Shown: positions 1 to 9,340, counted from the stretch's first letter. The stretch: 64,000 bases of DNA from Bacteroidales bacterium (GCA_022783865.1 JALFYY010000013.1:182401-246400), one strand, 5' to 3'. The notes: generated by a model from the letters alone, not told the origin. A program made the numbers and translations.

Positions 1-33
1 GATTGGACAAAAGCTGACAATCAGGCAGAGTAA
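1..33 (+). CDS. C-terminal end of a gene truncated by the window edge
   Basis: Frame 1 reads DWTKADNQAE and then a TAA stop at 31-33. A good terminator hairpin starts 13 bases later, which fits the end of a real gene entering from the left. Ten codons are too few to identify a product. Confidence 0.3.
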   Translation, partial: DWTKADNQAE

Positions 34-45
34 TCCGTCATTCCG

Positions 46-84
46 TATAGGGGTACACCAACCATCGGTGTGCCCCTATATTTT
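46..84 (+). terminator. Rho-independent terminator
   Basis: A 14-bp stem (46-59 with 67-80, one T-G wobble) closes a 7-base loop and is followed by a T-rich tail at 81-84. It lies just after the partial gene that ends at 33 and before the lipoprotein gene at 137. Confidence 0.8.
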
Positions 85-136
85 ATTCTCTCTGAGTACA
101 ATAATATAAGACAAACAACTAAATAATGATACTGAT

Positions 137-514
137 ATGAAAAGAGTGATTCACACTTTGTGTATCTTGACAATCGTCTTGCTTACCACCTTCTTACAAT
201 CTTGTAGTGAAGAGAAATACACAGTCTGGACAACTACTATGGAATATTACGAATTCATAGAAGCTACAAATATAACGATAGATGATGGATATTATATCAG
301 ATACGAACTCTCAAGTAGTGAATGGGAGACTATAGCTAAAAGCCTTACCAAAGAAGGAAAGCATCGATGGGATGAGGCAACAATTAAGAAATGGCTCATT
401 AGTTATGGCTTTGGCGAGACTGAGTCTGTAAAGGAGTCATCATGGTTTGCAGTGATTGAACATGGTTTTCTTGTTATGAGGAATGGCACTCAGGTATCTT
501 TTATTCTAAAATAA
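137..514 (+). CDS. small putative lipoprotein, unknown function
   Basis: The 125-residue product begins with a short basic n-region and a hydrophobic stretch ending in the lipobox LQSC, with Cys23 as the expected lipidated residue, so it is probably exported and membrane anchored. The mature part (about 100 residues) is rich in aromatic and charged residues and has no motif I recognise. It stands alone between a terminator on its left and a gene-poor stretch on its right. Lipoprotein status follows from the lipobox; the function is unknown. Confidence 0.75.
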   Translation: MKRVIHTLCILTIVLLTTFLQSCSEEKYTVWTTTMEYYEFIEATNITIDDGYYIRYELSSSEWETIAKSLTKEGKHRWDEATIKKWLISYGFGETESVKESSWFAVIEHGFLVMRNGTQVSFILK

Positions 515-610
515 GCGGTGCTTATATTTGTTTGCTAATCCCGATGCTTTCGCCTTCCTGTATTCCCAATGTCTCTTACCTTTCAATAAGCTATCGCCAT
601 GTTTCCAATT

Positions 611-643
611 ACGGCAAAAGGACGGCAAAAACACGGCAAAAGC
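611..643. repeat. 11-bp tandem array, 3 units (ACGGCAAAA + 2 variable)
   Basis: Units start at 611, 622 and 633 (ACGGCAAAAGG, ACGGCAAAAAC, ACGGCAAAAGC). The surrounding 515-800 stretch holds only a weak open frame (532-780) that I do not accept as a gene. Confidence 0.75.
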
Positions 644-800
644 ATATCACATCCGTATGCTCCCGTGCTGACTTCGTGATACTTACATCGAATCATGGTC
701 GAATTTTATTGCAAAAAACTCCTGCCAACGGACATATCGCATACAAACTTAAAGAAAAACGACAACTAATAATATATTAACCAATTAATACCTTATCATT

Positions 801-1136
801 ATGGCAAAAGCACGTCTTGAATACCCCTTTGATGCCCTTGTGGGCAGACTTGACAAGAACAGTAAACTCTATTGTGCACACCGGTTGGGCGAGCAAGTAA
901 TAAGTACCTATCCCCGTCGCCGGAATCCCAAAACGATTACGCCCCGTCAAAAGCAACTTAGCGCACGTTTTGCCGAAGCGGTTGCGAAAACCAAAGCGGA
1001 ACTCGCCGACCCCGATCGCCGTCAATACTGGCAGGAACAGTTCCTCGCGCAGCCACAACCGGCTAAGTATAAGATACTTCGCAACTTCGTTATTGCCCGA
1101 CTTACGCAATCCATCGCTTTGCCGGATGCAGAGTAA
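801..1136 (+). CDS. hypothetical protein, 111 aa, starts MAKARL
   Basis: A compact, soluble, positively charged protein with no signal peptide or membrane segment. It has a basic central stretch (YPRRRNPKTITPRQKQL, about residues 37-53) and a helical, charged C-terminal half. Short hypothetical proteins beginning MAKAR are common in Bacteroidales genomes, but I cannot place this one in a named family. Its codon use looks like that of its neighbours, and the overlapping minus-strand frame at 777-1235 is judged a shadow. It appears to be a single-gene unit. Confidence 0.65.
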   Translation: MAKARLEYPFDALVGRLDKNSKLYCAHRLGEQVISTYPRRRNPKTITPRQKQLSARFAEAVAKTKAELADPDRRQYWQEQFLAQPQPAKYKILRNFVIARLTQSIALPDAE

Positions 1137-1222
1137 TCCGCTATCATTCTTATCAAACTGACATCTGTTGCTCATGTTTCGAAATGTGATGGTTTGTTCA
1201 TTTGATGACCAACGGACGACTG

Positions 1223-1253
1223 TTGCATAATCCAAGAAAAAACATTACTTTTG
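1223..1253 (+). promoter_or_regulatory. Bacteroidota-type promoter for the thioredoxin operon
   Basis: TTGC at 1223-1226, an exact 19-base spacer, and TACTTTTG at 1246-1253 match the Bacteroidota sigma consensus (TTTG-N19-TAnnTTTG). The expected transcript start is about 1260, roughly 75 bases before the thioredoxin start codon. Confidence 0.8.
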
Positions 1254-1335
1254 TGGCACAATTTGATTACTTTGCCGGAGTATGGCAAAGTTTTTGAGGT
1301 ATATACCTAATAACAACGAAACATAACAATATTCT

Positions 1336-1764
1336 ATGAAACGATTCGTAACAATATGCGTCTTGACAGCTGCTTTCTTTATGGCAGCACCGGCACAGCA
1401 GGTGCAGTATCTGACCACTGCCGACTTCAAGGCAAAAGTGTTTGATTACACCACTCAGCAACAGTGGCAATACAAAGGCGACAAGCCCTGCATCATCGAC
1501 TTTTACACCACCTGGTGCGGTCCGTGCAAGCGTTTGGCACCCGTTATGGAAGAACTCGCCAAAGAATATGCAGGCAAGATAATTATCTACAAAGCCGATA
1601 CCGAGAAAGAGCGCGAATTGGCGGCTGCATTCGGTATCCGTAGTATTCCGACCCTCTTGTTCTGCCCTATGAACGGTTCGCCCCAAGTGGCACAAGGCGC
1701 TCTGCCCAAAGAGGCACTGCAAGGTGCGATAGAAGACGTATTGCTAACGAAAGAAACGAAATAG
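1336..1764 (+). CDS. exported thioredoxin-fold protein
   Basis: The 142-residue protein has an N-terminal signal sequence ending near AAPAQ (residues 16-21) and a thioredoxin fold with the active site WCGPC (Trp60, Cys61, Cys64) and the cis-proline motif SIPT (Pro105). It should act in the periplasm as a dithiol-disulfide oxidoreductase, either reducing or isomerising exported proteins; WCGPC is the classical thioredoxin motif and favours a reducing role. It heads a run of four + strand genes, with the antiporter starting 7 bases after its stop codon. The functional link to the antiporter is not obvious. Confidence 0.88.
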   Translation: MKRFVTICVLTAAFFMAAPAQQVQYLTTADFKAKVFDYTTQQQWQYKGDKPCIIDFYTTWCGPCKRLAPVMEELAKEYAGKIIIYKADTEKERELAAAFGIRSIPTLLFCPMNGSPQVAQGALPKEALQGAIEDVLLTKETK

Positions 1765-1771
1765 AGCAATC

Positions 1772-3385
1772 GTGTCCGTAGAGTTGATATTGCTCATATT
1801 GTCGCTGCTGTTCTTTGCCAGTATCTTCACTGACAAAGTGGGCTACCGTTTCGGTGTGCCTACTTTGCTGCTGTTCTTACTGGTGGGAATGCTGTTCGGT
1901 ACCGACGGCTTGGGGATAGAATTCAGCAACCTTTATCTTGCACAAGCTATCGGTACCTGTGCGCTGTGCGTTATCCTGTTTTCGGGCGGTATGGACACGA
2001 AGATAGCGGAGATCCGCCCTGTGATAAAGCCCGGTATTACGCTGGCGACATTAGGTGTGATACTGACAGCCGGCATTACGGGTGTCATCATCTGGCTGAT
2101 TCTCGGTGGGACGCACCAGGCGGAGCATATCGGACTTGTGAGCTGCCTGTTGATGGCTGCCACGATGGCTTCGACCGACTCGGCTTCCGTGTTTTCCATA
2201 CTGAGGAACAAAGGCGTTTCGCTCAAGCATAATCTGCGCCCGTTGTTGGAATTGGAATCGGGCAGCAACGACCCGATGGCATACGTGCTCACTACTACGC
2301 TGATAGGTGTGCTGACTGCCGGTACGACACCTAATATATTGTCGCTCGTACTGCTGGTGCTGATGCAAATCATCATCGGTGCCGCTGCCGGACTGCTGTT
2401 CGGCAAAGCGATAGTTTGGCTGATGAACAAAGTGACCATCAATAACGAGTCGCTCTATCCGATACTGGTCTTTACGGCATGTATCTTCATCTTTTCTTCG
2501 ACCTATTACCTGCAAGGGAACAGCTATCTGGCAGTGTATATCGGCGGATTGGTTATCGGCAACAGCAAGTTCGCCCACAAAAGGAGCACGATGAGTTTCT
2601 TTGACGGCTTGACTTGGCTCTGCCAGTTGGTCATGTTCCTGATGTTGGGCTTATTGGTCAACCCGAGGGAACTTTTGGATGTGGCTGTGCCGGGATTGAT
2701 AGTGAGCGTAGTGATGATATTCGTGTCGCGCCCGTTGAGCGTGTTTATCTCGATGTTGCCCTTCCGCCGATACGACTTGAAGGACAAAGCCTTTGTGAGC
2801 TGGGTGGGACTACGTGGAGCAGTACCGATTATCTTTGCTATTCTTTGCAAGGCGTCGAGAGTGGAGGACGCAGATATCATCTTCAATATAGTGTTCTTCT
2901 GCACGCTGGTATCGCTTATCGTACAAGGTACTTCGCTGACAGGTGCAGCCAAGCTGCTTGGTGTGGCGGAGCAACCGAAGAGACTGAAGAAACCTGTGAA
3001 CTTCGACATTGACTTGCCCGAAGAAATCAAATCGGTTGCCACTGAAATCAAGGTAACCAACGACTTGTTGCAGCACGGCAACCGGCTGATGGACCTGGGG
3101 TTGCCGCAGAACACATTGGTGATTATGGTCAAACGGGGCAAGAGTTTCTTCGTGCCGAGCGGCAAATCGGTATTGCAGGACGATGACGCTCTGCTCGTCA
3201 TTACCGATAACGAACATACATTACGGGAAACCTACCAACAGATTGAGCGTCAACGCACATGGACACCGGCATTGATAGATGATACGTATGAATTTTTGAA
3301 ACAATATATTCTTATGATGCGGGAGAACCACCGCATACGGAAACAGCGCAAACAACAGAGGAAGAAAAACAACAGCACCATATGA
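1772..3385 (+). CDS. potassium/proton antiporter, CPA1 NhaP2/CvrA type with RCK_C domain
   Basis: The 537-residue protein starts with GTG. Residues 1-390 form about twelve membrane helices of the cation:proton antiporter fold, including the characteristic stretch DSASVFSIL...ELESGSNDPMA that carries the ion-binding acidic residues. Residues 410-500 form a cytoplasmic RCK_C/TrkA_C-like domain (NDLLQHGNRLMDLGLPQNTLV...), expected to bind a regulatory ligand. Proteins of this layout exchange K+ (or Na+) for H+ in pH and osmotic balance. The tail after residue 515 is strongly basic. The stop codon overlaps the next start (ATGA at 3382-3385), implying translational coupling. Confidence 0.88.
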   Translation: MSVELILLILSLLFFASIFTDKVGYRFGVPTLLLFLLVGMLFGTDGLGIEFSNLYLAQAIGTCALCVILFSGGMDTKIAEIRPVIKPGITLATLGVILTAGITGVIIWLILGGTHQAEHIGLVSCLLMAATMASTDSASVFSILRNKGVSLKHNLRPLLELESGSNDPMAYVLTTTLIGVLTAGTTPNILSLVLLVLMQIIIGAAAGLLFGKAIVWLMNKVTINNESLYPILVFTACIFIFSSTYYLQGNSYLAVYIGGLVIGNSKFAHKRSTMSFFDGLTWLCQLVMFLMLGLLVNPRELLDVAVPGLIVSVVMIFVSRPLSVFISMLPFRRYDLKDKAFVSWVGLRGAVPIIFAILCKASRVEDADIIFNIVFFCTLVSLIVQGTSLTGAAKLLGVAEQPKRLKKPVNFDIDLPEEIKSVATEIKVTNDLLQHGNRLMDLGLPQNTLVIMVKRGKSFFVPSGKSVLQDDDALLVITDNEHTLRETYQQIERQRTWTPALIDDTYEFLKQYILMMRENHRIRKQRKQQRKKNNSTI

Positions 3386-4902
3386 AAACTACCGTATTTC
3401 TCACGGGTGCCACAGGCACAATGGGTTGGGCAGGACTGCAAGAGCTGCTCAAATATCCGCAATTGTACAACATCCGCATCTTGGCACGCAACAGCGGGAA
3501 GAACCGACAGAAACTGGCGCCGCTGCAAGGCAAAATAGAAATCATCTGGGGCGACCTGGTCAACTATGACGATATCCTCCGAGGCGTGACGGGCGCAGAT
3601 ATAGTGCTACACGTCGGCGGAATGGTATCGCCTCAAGCTGACTACCGTCCGAAAGCGACACGGAAAGTCAATATCACGGCTGCCGAATACATACGCGATG
3701 CCGTATTGGCACAAGGAGAGAAGCAACCGAAAGTGGTCTATATAGGTTCGGTGGCGCAGATGGGCGACCGCCGTGCTCCACTGCATTGGGGACGGGCTGG
3801 CGATCCGATATGTGTGTCTGCCTACGACCATTACGGCTTGACCAAAGTCAAAGCGGAACGCATACTGACTGACTCGGGAATACGGAAATGGGTGAGTCTG
3901 AGACAATCGGGTATCCTTTATCCGGCTATCTTGAACAACTACGACCCTATCATGTTCCATGTGCCCATCAACGGTGTATTGGAATGGGCAACAGTGGAGG
4001 ATTCGGGACGGCTGTTGGAAAGAGTATGCCGTCCTATGGTGCCTGAAGAGTTTTGGAACAGATACTATAATATAGGTAGCGGCAACGACTATCGCATTTC
4101 CAACTATGAGTTCGAATGTCTGCTCCTGGAGGCGATAGGCTGTCCTTCACCGCAGAAAATATTCAATACAAAATGGTTTACTACCCGCAATTTCCACGGT
4201 ATGTGGTATTTGGATGGCGACGTACTTGAAAACTACCTCCATTTCAGGGCGAATGTGCCTATCAAAGAATATTTCCGCCGGATGAGCGAAAGCAACTCAT
4301 TGCCCAAGATGATACGTTTTGCCAAACAGACAAAGATAGCCAAGTGCTTTCCGCATATCATCAAACTCGCTATGCGGGCAATGGCAAACAGCAAGGAACA
4401 CGGCACACAGACCTGGATAAAGGAAAAGAACGGGTTGCGCATTGCGGCTTACTACGGTTCGATAGAACAATACAACGCTATCCCCGATTGGAAACATACG
4501 GACTTGCGGCATAATACGAGCGAGCCTGTTGTTCTCAATCACGGTTATGACGAACAAAAGCCTATGAACGAGTTCACTATCGAAGATATGCAGCAGGTTG
4601 CGGCATTCCGCGGGGGCAAGTGTCTGAGCACGACCATGACCAAAGGCGATTGGGATACACAGTTGGAGTGGCAATGCGCCGAAGGGCATACTTTCAAGGC
4701 ATCGCCCCGACTGATATTGTTGGGCGGACACTGGTGCCCCGAAGAGTTGCCTAATCCTTACGACGATGTACCCGATCCACGCCCTTGGCACTACGATGAG
4801 ATTGCACGGCACAATCCGTTCCTGGCACAGATATGGTCGCCGCTTCACGATGCCGATGAAAACAACATATACGACTATCATATATTCGACGGTTGGGAAT
4901 AA
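3382..4902 (+). CDS. extended SDR (NAD-dependent epimerase/dehydratase) with C-terminal zinc-ribbon-like tail
   Basis: Residues 1-350 are an extended short-chain dehydrogenase/reductase: the nucleotide-binding motif TGATGTMG (residues 8-15) and the catalytic YxxxK (Tyr151, Lys155 in YGLTK). Such enzymes act on nucleotide sugars or similar alcohols using NAD(P). The protein is 506 residues, far longer than a typical 310-350-residue SDR. Its last 140 residues contain Cys414, Cys432, His436 and Cys452 in a layout like a treble-clef or zinc-ribbon finger (KC...WQCAEGH...HWCP), but the expected final Cys is replaced (WCPEEL). The substrate cannot be inferred. Start overlaps the antiporter stop by 4 bases. 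Confidence 0.85.
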   Translation: MKTTVFLTGATGTMGWAGLQELLKYPQLYNIRILARNSGKNRQKLAPLQGKIEIIWGDLVNYDDILRGVTGADIVLHVGGMVSPQADYRPKATRKVNITAAEYIRDAVLAQGEKQPKVVYIGSVAQMGDRRAPLHWGRAGDPICVSAYDHYGLTKVKAERILTDSGIRKWVSLRQSGILYPAILNNYDPIMFHVPINGVLEWATVEDSGRLLERVCRPMVPEEFWNRYYNIGSGNDYRISNYEFECLLLEAIGCPSPQKIFNTKWFTTRNFHGMWYLDGDVLENYLHFRANVPIKEYFRRMSESNSLPKMIRFAKQTKIAKCFPHIIKLAMRAMANSKEHGTQTWIKEKNGLRIAAYYGSIEQYNAIPDWKHTDLRHNTSEPVVLNHGYDEQKPMNEFTIEDMQQVAAFRGGKCLSTTMTKGDWDTQLEWQCAEGHTFKASPRLILLGGHWCPEELPNPYDDVPDPRPWHYDEIARHNPFLAQIWSPLHDADENNIYDYHIFDGWE

Positions 4903-4924
4903 CCGTCAGAGAAACGACTGAACT

Positions 4925-6193
4925 ATGTACTTCGACGAACTACCTTTGGAAGATGAGATATTGGATGGCTTGGATGCCATGAACTTTGTGGAGTGTACGC
5001 CCGTACAAGCGGAAACGATACCTGTGATACTGGAAGGCAAAGATGTGATATCGTGCGCTCAAACCGGAACGGGCAAGACGGCGGCATATATATTGCCCCT
5101 GCTCAACAACCTGCTTACGGACAACCACGATCCGAATGCCGTCAATGCCATCATTATGGCGCCCACACGGGAACTGGCGCAACAGATTGACCAACAGATG
5201 GAAGGCTTCTCGTTCTATTTGCCTTTCTCTTCGGTATCTATCTACGGCGGCAACGACGGAGCTGCATGGGAGACACAGAAACGCGGGCTTACCCGTGGGG
5301 CAGACGTTGTGATAGCTACGCCCGGGCGACTGCTGTCGCACATGAAACTCTATCCGATTGACTTCTCGAAGGTGAAGTACTTCATACTCGACGAGGCGGA
5401 CCGTATGCTCGATATGGGCTTTTTCGATGACATTATGACCGTTGTCAAACAACTGCCCGCTACCCGTCAGAACATTCTGTTTTCGGCAACCATGCCGCAA
5501 GAGTTGCGACGTCTTGCCAAGACCTTTATGCACAATCCCGTAGAGGTAAACATAGCCGTTTCGCGTCCGCCCGAGACCATATTACAACAAGCTTATATCT
5601 GCTACGAGCACCAGAAAGTGGCACTCATCAAACATATCATGGCCACACATTCTTCCGATAAGCATCCGCTCAACAAGGTGATATTGTTTGCCGGCAAGAA
5701 GCAGACGGTCAAAGACTTGACGTATCAGTTGCGGCGTGAAAAGATACATGCCCGTGCCATGCATTCGGACTTGGAGCAACGTGAAAGAGACGAGGTAATG
5801 CTCGATTTCCGCAACGGGAAAGTAGAGGTGCTGGTTGCCACCGACATTGTATCGCGCGGCATTGATATTGACGATATCCCATTGGTAATCAACTACGATG
5901 TTCCCAAAGATTGCGAAGACTATGTGCACCGTATCGGTCGTACAGCCCGTGCGGAAAACTCAGGTGAAGCCATCACTTTGGTATCGGAGAAGGACCAGTT
6001 CTATTTTCAGAAGATAGAGCGTTTCCTGGAGAAGGAAATCACCAAACTGCCCCTTCCCGAAGAGTTGGGCGAGGGACCTGAATATACAGTGCAAGAGAAG
6101 CGGAGCAAACGCCGGCATCAACGCAAACCTACAGGCAATAATAAGAGGAACAAACAAGGCAACAGGCGTTTCCGTCCAAAGAAGCAAAACTAA
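4925..6193 (+). CDS. DEAD-box ATP-dependent RNA helicase, RhlE-like
   Basis: The 422-residue protein has all core motifs in order: AQTGTGKT (45-52, motif I), PTRELA (motif Ia), TPGR (Ib), DEAD (156-159, motif II), SAT (187-189, motif III), and HRIGRTAR (motif VI) in the second RecA domain. The C-terminal 40 residues are Lys/Arg/Asn-rich, as in RhlE-type helicases where a basic tail binds RNA. The likely role is unwinding RNA duplexes in ribosome assembly or mRNA turnover. It is the last gene of the + strand run, and its stop lies only 4 bases from the convergent gene on the other strand with no terminator between them. Confidence 0.93.
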   Translation: MYFDELPLEDEILDGLDAMNFVECTPVQAETIPVILEGKDVISCAQTGTGKTAAYILPLLNNLLTDNHDPNAVNAIIMAPTRELAQQIDQQMEGFSFYLPFSSVSIYGGNDGAAWETQKRGLTRGADVVIATPGRLLSHMKLYPIDFSKVKYFILDEADRMLDMGFFDDIMTVVKQLPATRQNILFSATMPQELRRLAKTFMHNPVEVNIAVSRPPETILQQAYICYEHQKVALIKHIMATHSSDKHPLNKVILFAGKKQTVKDLTYQLRREKIHARAMHSDLEQRERDEVMLDFRNGKVEVLVATDIVSRGIDIDDIPLVINYDVPKDCEDYVHRIGRTARAENSGEAITLVSEKDQFYFQKIERFLEKEITKLPLPEELGEGPEYTVQEKRSKRRHQRKPTGNNKRNKQGNRRFRPKKQN

Positions 6194-6197
6194 CTAT

Positions 6198-7217
6198 TCA
6201 TTGTTGCAACAGCCTTTCGTCGTTGATACGCTGTTGCAGTTGGCGTTTGTAGTATGTAAGATTCACTTTTTGTTGTTGGGCATCGGCGGAATGCAGACGG
6301 TCGAAAGCACTTATCGCTTTATCTACCCATTGCAGAGTCGCTTGCAAGCAGCCTGTAATCTCATACGTACCGGCTATATTGGCTGCTGCGTATGCCTGTG
6401 TCAGATGGTCTTTTTCGGCGTATGCCTGCTGCCAGAGGGACAATGCTTGTTCCCAGCGTTGGTGAACGAATGCCTCCAAACCTTGCTTTATATACTGATT
6501 GTCGTTCTCATAGAAATAGCGGTCCACCTGTTTCCATTGCGGAACGAATCGGTTGGCAAATTGCTCCCCTACGTAAGCGCTCATATCAAGCAACGCAGTC
6601 CGCCGGTCGGGCAAACCTTGCATTGCCCCATTTCTGGAATACTCCTCATGCTCCCAATAGAGCGTGTCGGCATATTGGTAACGCTGAGTTTTTCCATTCT
6701 GACAATAGAGTGTCCATTGGGTTGACTGATAGGCTTCCAAATACGCCAAATAGGTATAGGAATCCGTCAGATAGCTCTCCTCTATATCGTACACCACGAG
6801 TTGGTCGCACGCCAGCACGGCATCGGTATGGTAGAGCCGGCACAAACTGTCAACTGCCGCTTGGGGCAGTGAGTGCTTTTGGTAATAATTCCCTTTGTTC
6901 TGCGAATGTTCCAACAGGCTGACCGAAAGGAACAATCCTGACTCGTCCAACACTTGCGTAGCGGCAGCAAGCAACAAAAGCGGTGCTGTCCGAAGGTCGA
7001 TATTGCTTTTGCCCGTCAGTTGGTCGTCCTGCTTGTCGGCATGCCCGAAATCATCGGGTTGGGTAGCGATATTGTTGACGATTAACAGGTCGTTGATACT
7101 ATCGGGCAACTGCTGTGCTGCCGGACGGAGTACGTCCAACGTCGTATGCCATTGCTGAGCGTTGACATTCAGCGCCAAGAGCCATATTGCACAAAAGACT
7201 ATGAGTTTGGTTTTCAT
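6198..7217 (-). CDS. exported protein resembling DUF6340, TPR-like C-terminus
   Basis: The 339-residue product has a cleavable signal peptide (about residues 1-20, ending NVNAQ). The middle has the pattern of DUF6340-type Bacteroidota proteins: an early hydrophobic strand reading LLIVNN, then a conserved region around FANRFVPQW. Residues 255-310 look like tetratricopeptide helices (EQALSLWQQAYAEK..., AAANIAGTYEITG). It is probably a periplasmic or surface scaffold protein of unknown role. The start overlaps the stop of the upstream MBL gene (ATGA), so it is the third gene of a coupled three-gene unit. Family assignment is from pattern memory. Confidence 0.7.
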   Translation of the reverse strand: MKTKLIVFCAIWLLALNVNAQQWHTTLDVLRPAAQQLPDSINDLLIVNNIATQPDDFGHADKQDDQLTGKSNIDLRTAPLLLLAAATQVLDESGLFLSVSLLEHSQNKGNYYQKHSLPQAAVDSLCRLYHTDAVLACDQLVVYDIEESYLTDSYTYLAYLEAYQSTQWTLYCQNGKTQRYQYADTLYWEHEEYSRNGAMQGLPDRRTALLDMSAYVGEQFANRFVPQWKQVDRYFYENDNQYIKQGLEAFVHQRWEQALSLWQQAYAEKDHLTQAYAAANIAGTYEITGCLQATLQWVDKAISAFDRLHSADAQQQKVNLTYYKRQLQQRINDERLLQQ

Positions 7218-7966
7218 AAGCCGATGGTCAGGTTGTCGTAAGCAAGTTCTACACCCTTGGGCAATGTCCTGTTCGTTACAGCGTGCAAACCAATCTTGTC
7301 GGAGAAATGTATGAACCAGGTGCGCCGTGCTTTTATCTTCTCTGCTACCTGCAAACTCTCTGCCAGGGAGAAATGCGCAGGGTGGGGAGGTATCTGCAAG
7401 GCGTTCAGTACCAAGGTATCCAAGCCTTGCAACTGACTAATTGTAGTATCGGCAATCGCACTTGCGTCTGTGATATAGGCAAACCGTCCTATGCGATAGC
7501 CCACGATAGGCAAGCGTCCGTGCATGACGCGCAAAGGCAGTATCTCCACATTGCCGATGGCAAACGGTTTGTCAGGCTCCACTTTGTGCAGTTCGATGTC
7601 GGGAGCACCCGGGTATTTGTGTTCGCCAAAGCAGTAGGGCATTACGCGCAAGATAGCGTCCAACACCCGTTGTTCGCCATAGATACGGGCGTTGCCCAAA
7701 GGGCGCAAGTCGTCCAAACCGCCTACATGGTCGTAGTGCTCATGCGTCAGGATGACACCGTCCAAGTGCCGTATATCGTGAAGCAAAGCCTGTTGCCGAA
7801 AGTCGGGGCTGCAATCGATCAATATGCGCAAGCCGTCTGTTTCCAACAGGGCAGAGCAGCGCAAGCGTTTGTCGTGCACATCGGCAGAACGGCATACTGC
7901 GCAATCGCAACCAATACGGGGAATGCCTACGCTTGTACCTGTACCTAAAAAAGTCAGTCGGTTCAT
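7214..7966 (-). CDS. MBL-fold metallo-hydrolase, PhnP-like
   Basis: A 250-residue metallo-beta-lactamase-fold hydrolase. It begins LTFLGTGTSVGIPRIGC and has CDCAVC, typical of PhnP-related phosphodiesterases in which cysteines hold an extra zinc, followed by the metal site THEHYDHVGG (HxHxDH). Family members cleave cyclic phosphodiesters, but the substrate here is open. An in-frame ATG lies 18 bases upstream at 7984. I prefer 7966 because it gives an exact ATGA overlap with the methyltransferase stop and places the LTFLGTG strand at the N-terminus as in the family. Its own stop overlaps the next start in the same way. Confidence 0.85.
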   Translation of the reverse strand: MNRLTFLGTGTSVGIPRIGCDCAVCRSADVHDKRLRCSALLETDGLRILIDCSPDFRQQALLHDIRHLDGVILTHEHYDHVGGLDDLRPLGNARIYGEQRVLDAILRVMPYCFGEHKYPGAPDIELHKVEPDKPFAIGNVEILPLRVMHGRLPIVGYRIGRFAYITDASAIADTTISQLQGLDTLVLNALQIPPHPAHFSLAESLQVAEKIKARRTWFIHFSDKIGLHAVTNRTLPKGVELAYDNLTIGL

Positions 7967-9300
7967 AACACTCTGATTCTCCATTCTTTGGGATAAAGGT
8001 TGTTGCAGTGTCCGCCTATGTTCTTCACAAAGCCCAATGCCACTCCCTGATAAGTAAGGAGCAAGATGCCTACCGGTTGATTGTCGAGCACAATGGCTTC
8101 CTGTCTGAGATACGAGAGGGCAGTCGGTTTGTCCACTGCCACACGGTTGAAAGCCTCTTGCCGGAGGTCTTTTGCCATACTCAAACTATGTTGCGGTGCA
8201 ACGCCTTTGCCGCGTTGCTCACTCAGTCCGATACCTGTGGATATGCATATCAATTGGGTTGACAAGTAGTCGATAAGTTCTTTGTGCCGCAAGGGATAAG
8301 CGTTCACAAAGCGTTCCTGTTGGCGAAGCGCCCATTGCGCGGGGTGTTGCAACCAAGAGCGTATCTCTTTTTCAAACTCTATCGCTTGCGCTGTTTTTTT
8401 CTTCTCTGTCTTGGGACGGAAGGGAGCATAGGATGCATCGTCTTTTCTGAAAGCGCAAAGGTAGAATCCTTCTCCCTGGACCTTATGCGGATAGAAATGA
8501 TAGCCTTTGGTCTGCGTAATGCCCCATTCCGGTTCCGTATGTACAGGCAGAATCTCAGCCCCTAACTCCTCTGCTATCCACTGAGCGTTTTCTTCGTCTT
8601 CTTTGGTATTGAAAGTACAGGTGGAATAAATCATAATGCCGCCCGGGCGCAAAGCGTCCCACACATCGCCCAGTATCTTGCGTTGGCGTTCGGCGCACAT
8701 CTGTACGTTCCGCTCGCTCCATTCGTCCACTGCCTGTTTGTCTTTGCGGAACATACCTTCGCCCGAGCAGGGAGCATCGACCAAGATACAGTCGAACAAG
8801 TTCGGTAGTCGCTCACCGAAATCTTTGGCTTGGTTGTGGGTAACGACAGTGTTGCCGTTGCCCCATTTCTGAATGTTCTCAGAGAGAATGAATACCCTTT
8901 GCCGCACTACCTCATTGCTAATGAGCAATCCGCCTTCGGTCAGGTGCTCGCTCAGCAATGTGGATTTTCCGCCGGGTGCAGCGCACATATCGAGTACAAT
9001 GGCATCGCGCCGTACGTATTGGCGAAGCACTTGTTCGAGGAACATCGAACTGGCTTCCTGCACATAATAGCAACCGGCATGCAACCACGGGTCCAATGTG
9101 AACTGCGGACGAACTTGAAGATAGTAGCCGCTTTCGCACCAGGGTACTCTTTTGCCCAACTGCAGTATATCGCTCTTAGCGTTGGTTTTGCTGTTCAGAC
9201 GAACAGACACCAAGGGCTCTTGCTCTATCGCACGACAGAAAGCGTCCAATTCCGTTCCCATTTGGGGAACCATCATATCGATAAAGTCTAACGGCAGCAT
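7963..9300 (-). CDS. NOL1/NOP2/Sun-family rRNA cytosine-C5 methyltransferase, RsmF-like
   Basis: The 445-residue protein carries the SAM-binding motif VLDMCAAPGGKST, motif IV DAPCSGEGMF with its conserved Cys, and the catalytic motif STCTF, which define SAM-dependent RNA m5C methyltransferases. The C-terminal 150 residues match the extra RNA-binding region of RsmF/YebU-type enzymes. An ATG at 9363 gives 21 more residues, but the -7 promoter motif TACCTTTG at 9348-9341 lies inside that extension, so the start at 9300 (MLPLDFIDMM) is preferred. It is the first gene of a coupled three-gene unit. Confidence 0.88.
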   Translation of the reverse strand: MLPLDFIDMMVPQMGTELDAFCRAIEQEPLVSVRLNSKTNAKSDILQLGKRVPWCESGYYLQVRPQFTLDPWLHAGCYYVQEASSMFLEQVLRQYVRRDAIVLDMCAAPGGKSTLLSEHLTEGGLLISNEVVRQRVFILSENIQKWGNGNTVVTHNQAKDFGERLPNLFDCILVDAPCSGEGMFRKDKQAVDEWSERNVQMCAERQRKILGDVWDALRPGGIMIYSTCTFNTKEDEENAQWIAEELGAEILPVHTEPEWGITQTKGYHFYPHKVQGEGFYLCAFRKDDASYAPFRPKTEKKKTAQAIEFEKEIRSWLQHPAQWALRQQERFVNAYPLRHKELIDYLSTQLICISTGIGLSEQRGKGVAPQHSLSMAKDLRQEAFNRVAVDKPTALSYLRQEAIVLDNQPVGILLLTYQGVALGFVKNIGGHCNNLYPKEWRIRVL

Positions 9301-9340
9301 TGTTTCGGCAGTATTTGGGGTATCATTGCGTATCAAGTTG

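Noticed and set aside
532..780. 82-codon frame between the lipoprotein and the 111-aa protein
   Set aside because: Atypical composition, contains the 11-bp array, no family resemblance and no clear start context.
777..1235. 152-codon minus-strand frame over the 111-aa gene
   Set aside because: No domain, and it crosses the promoter region of the thioredoxin gene.
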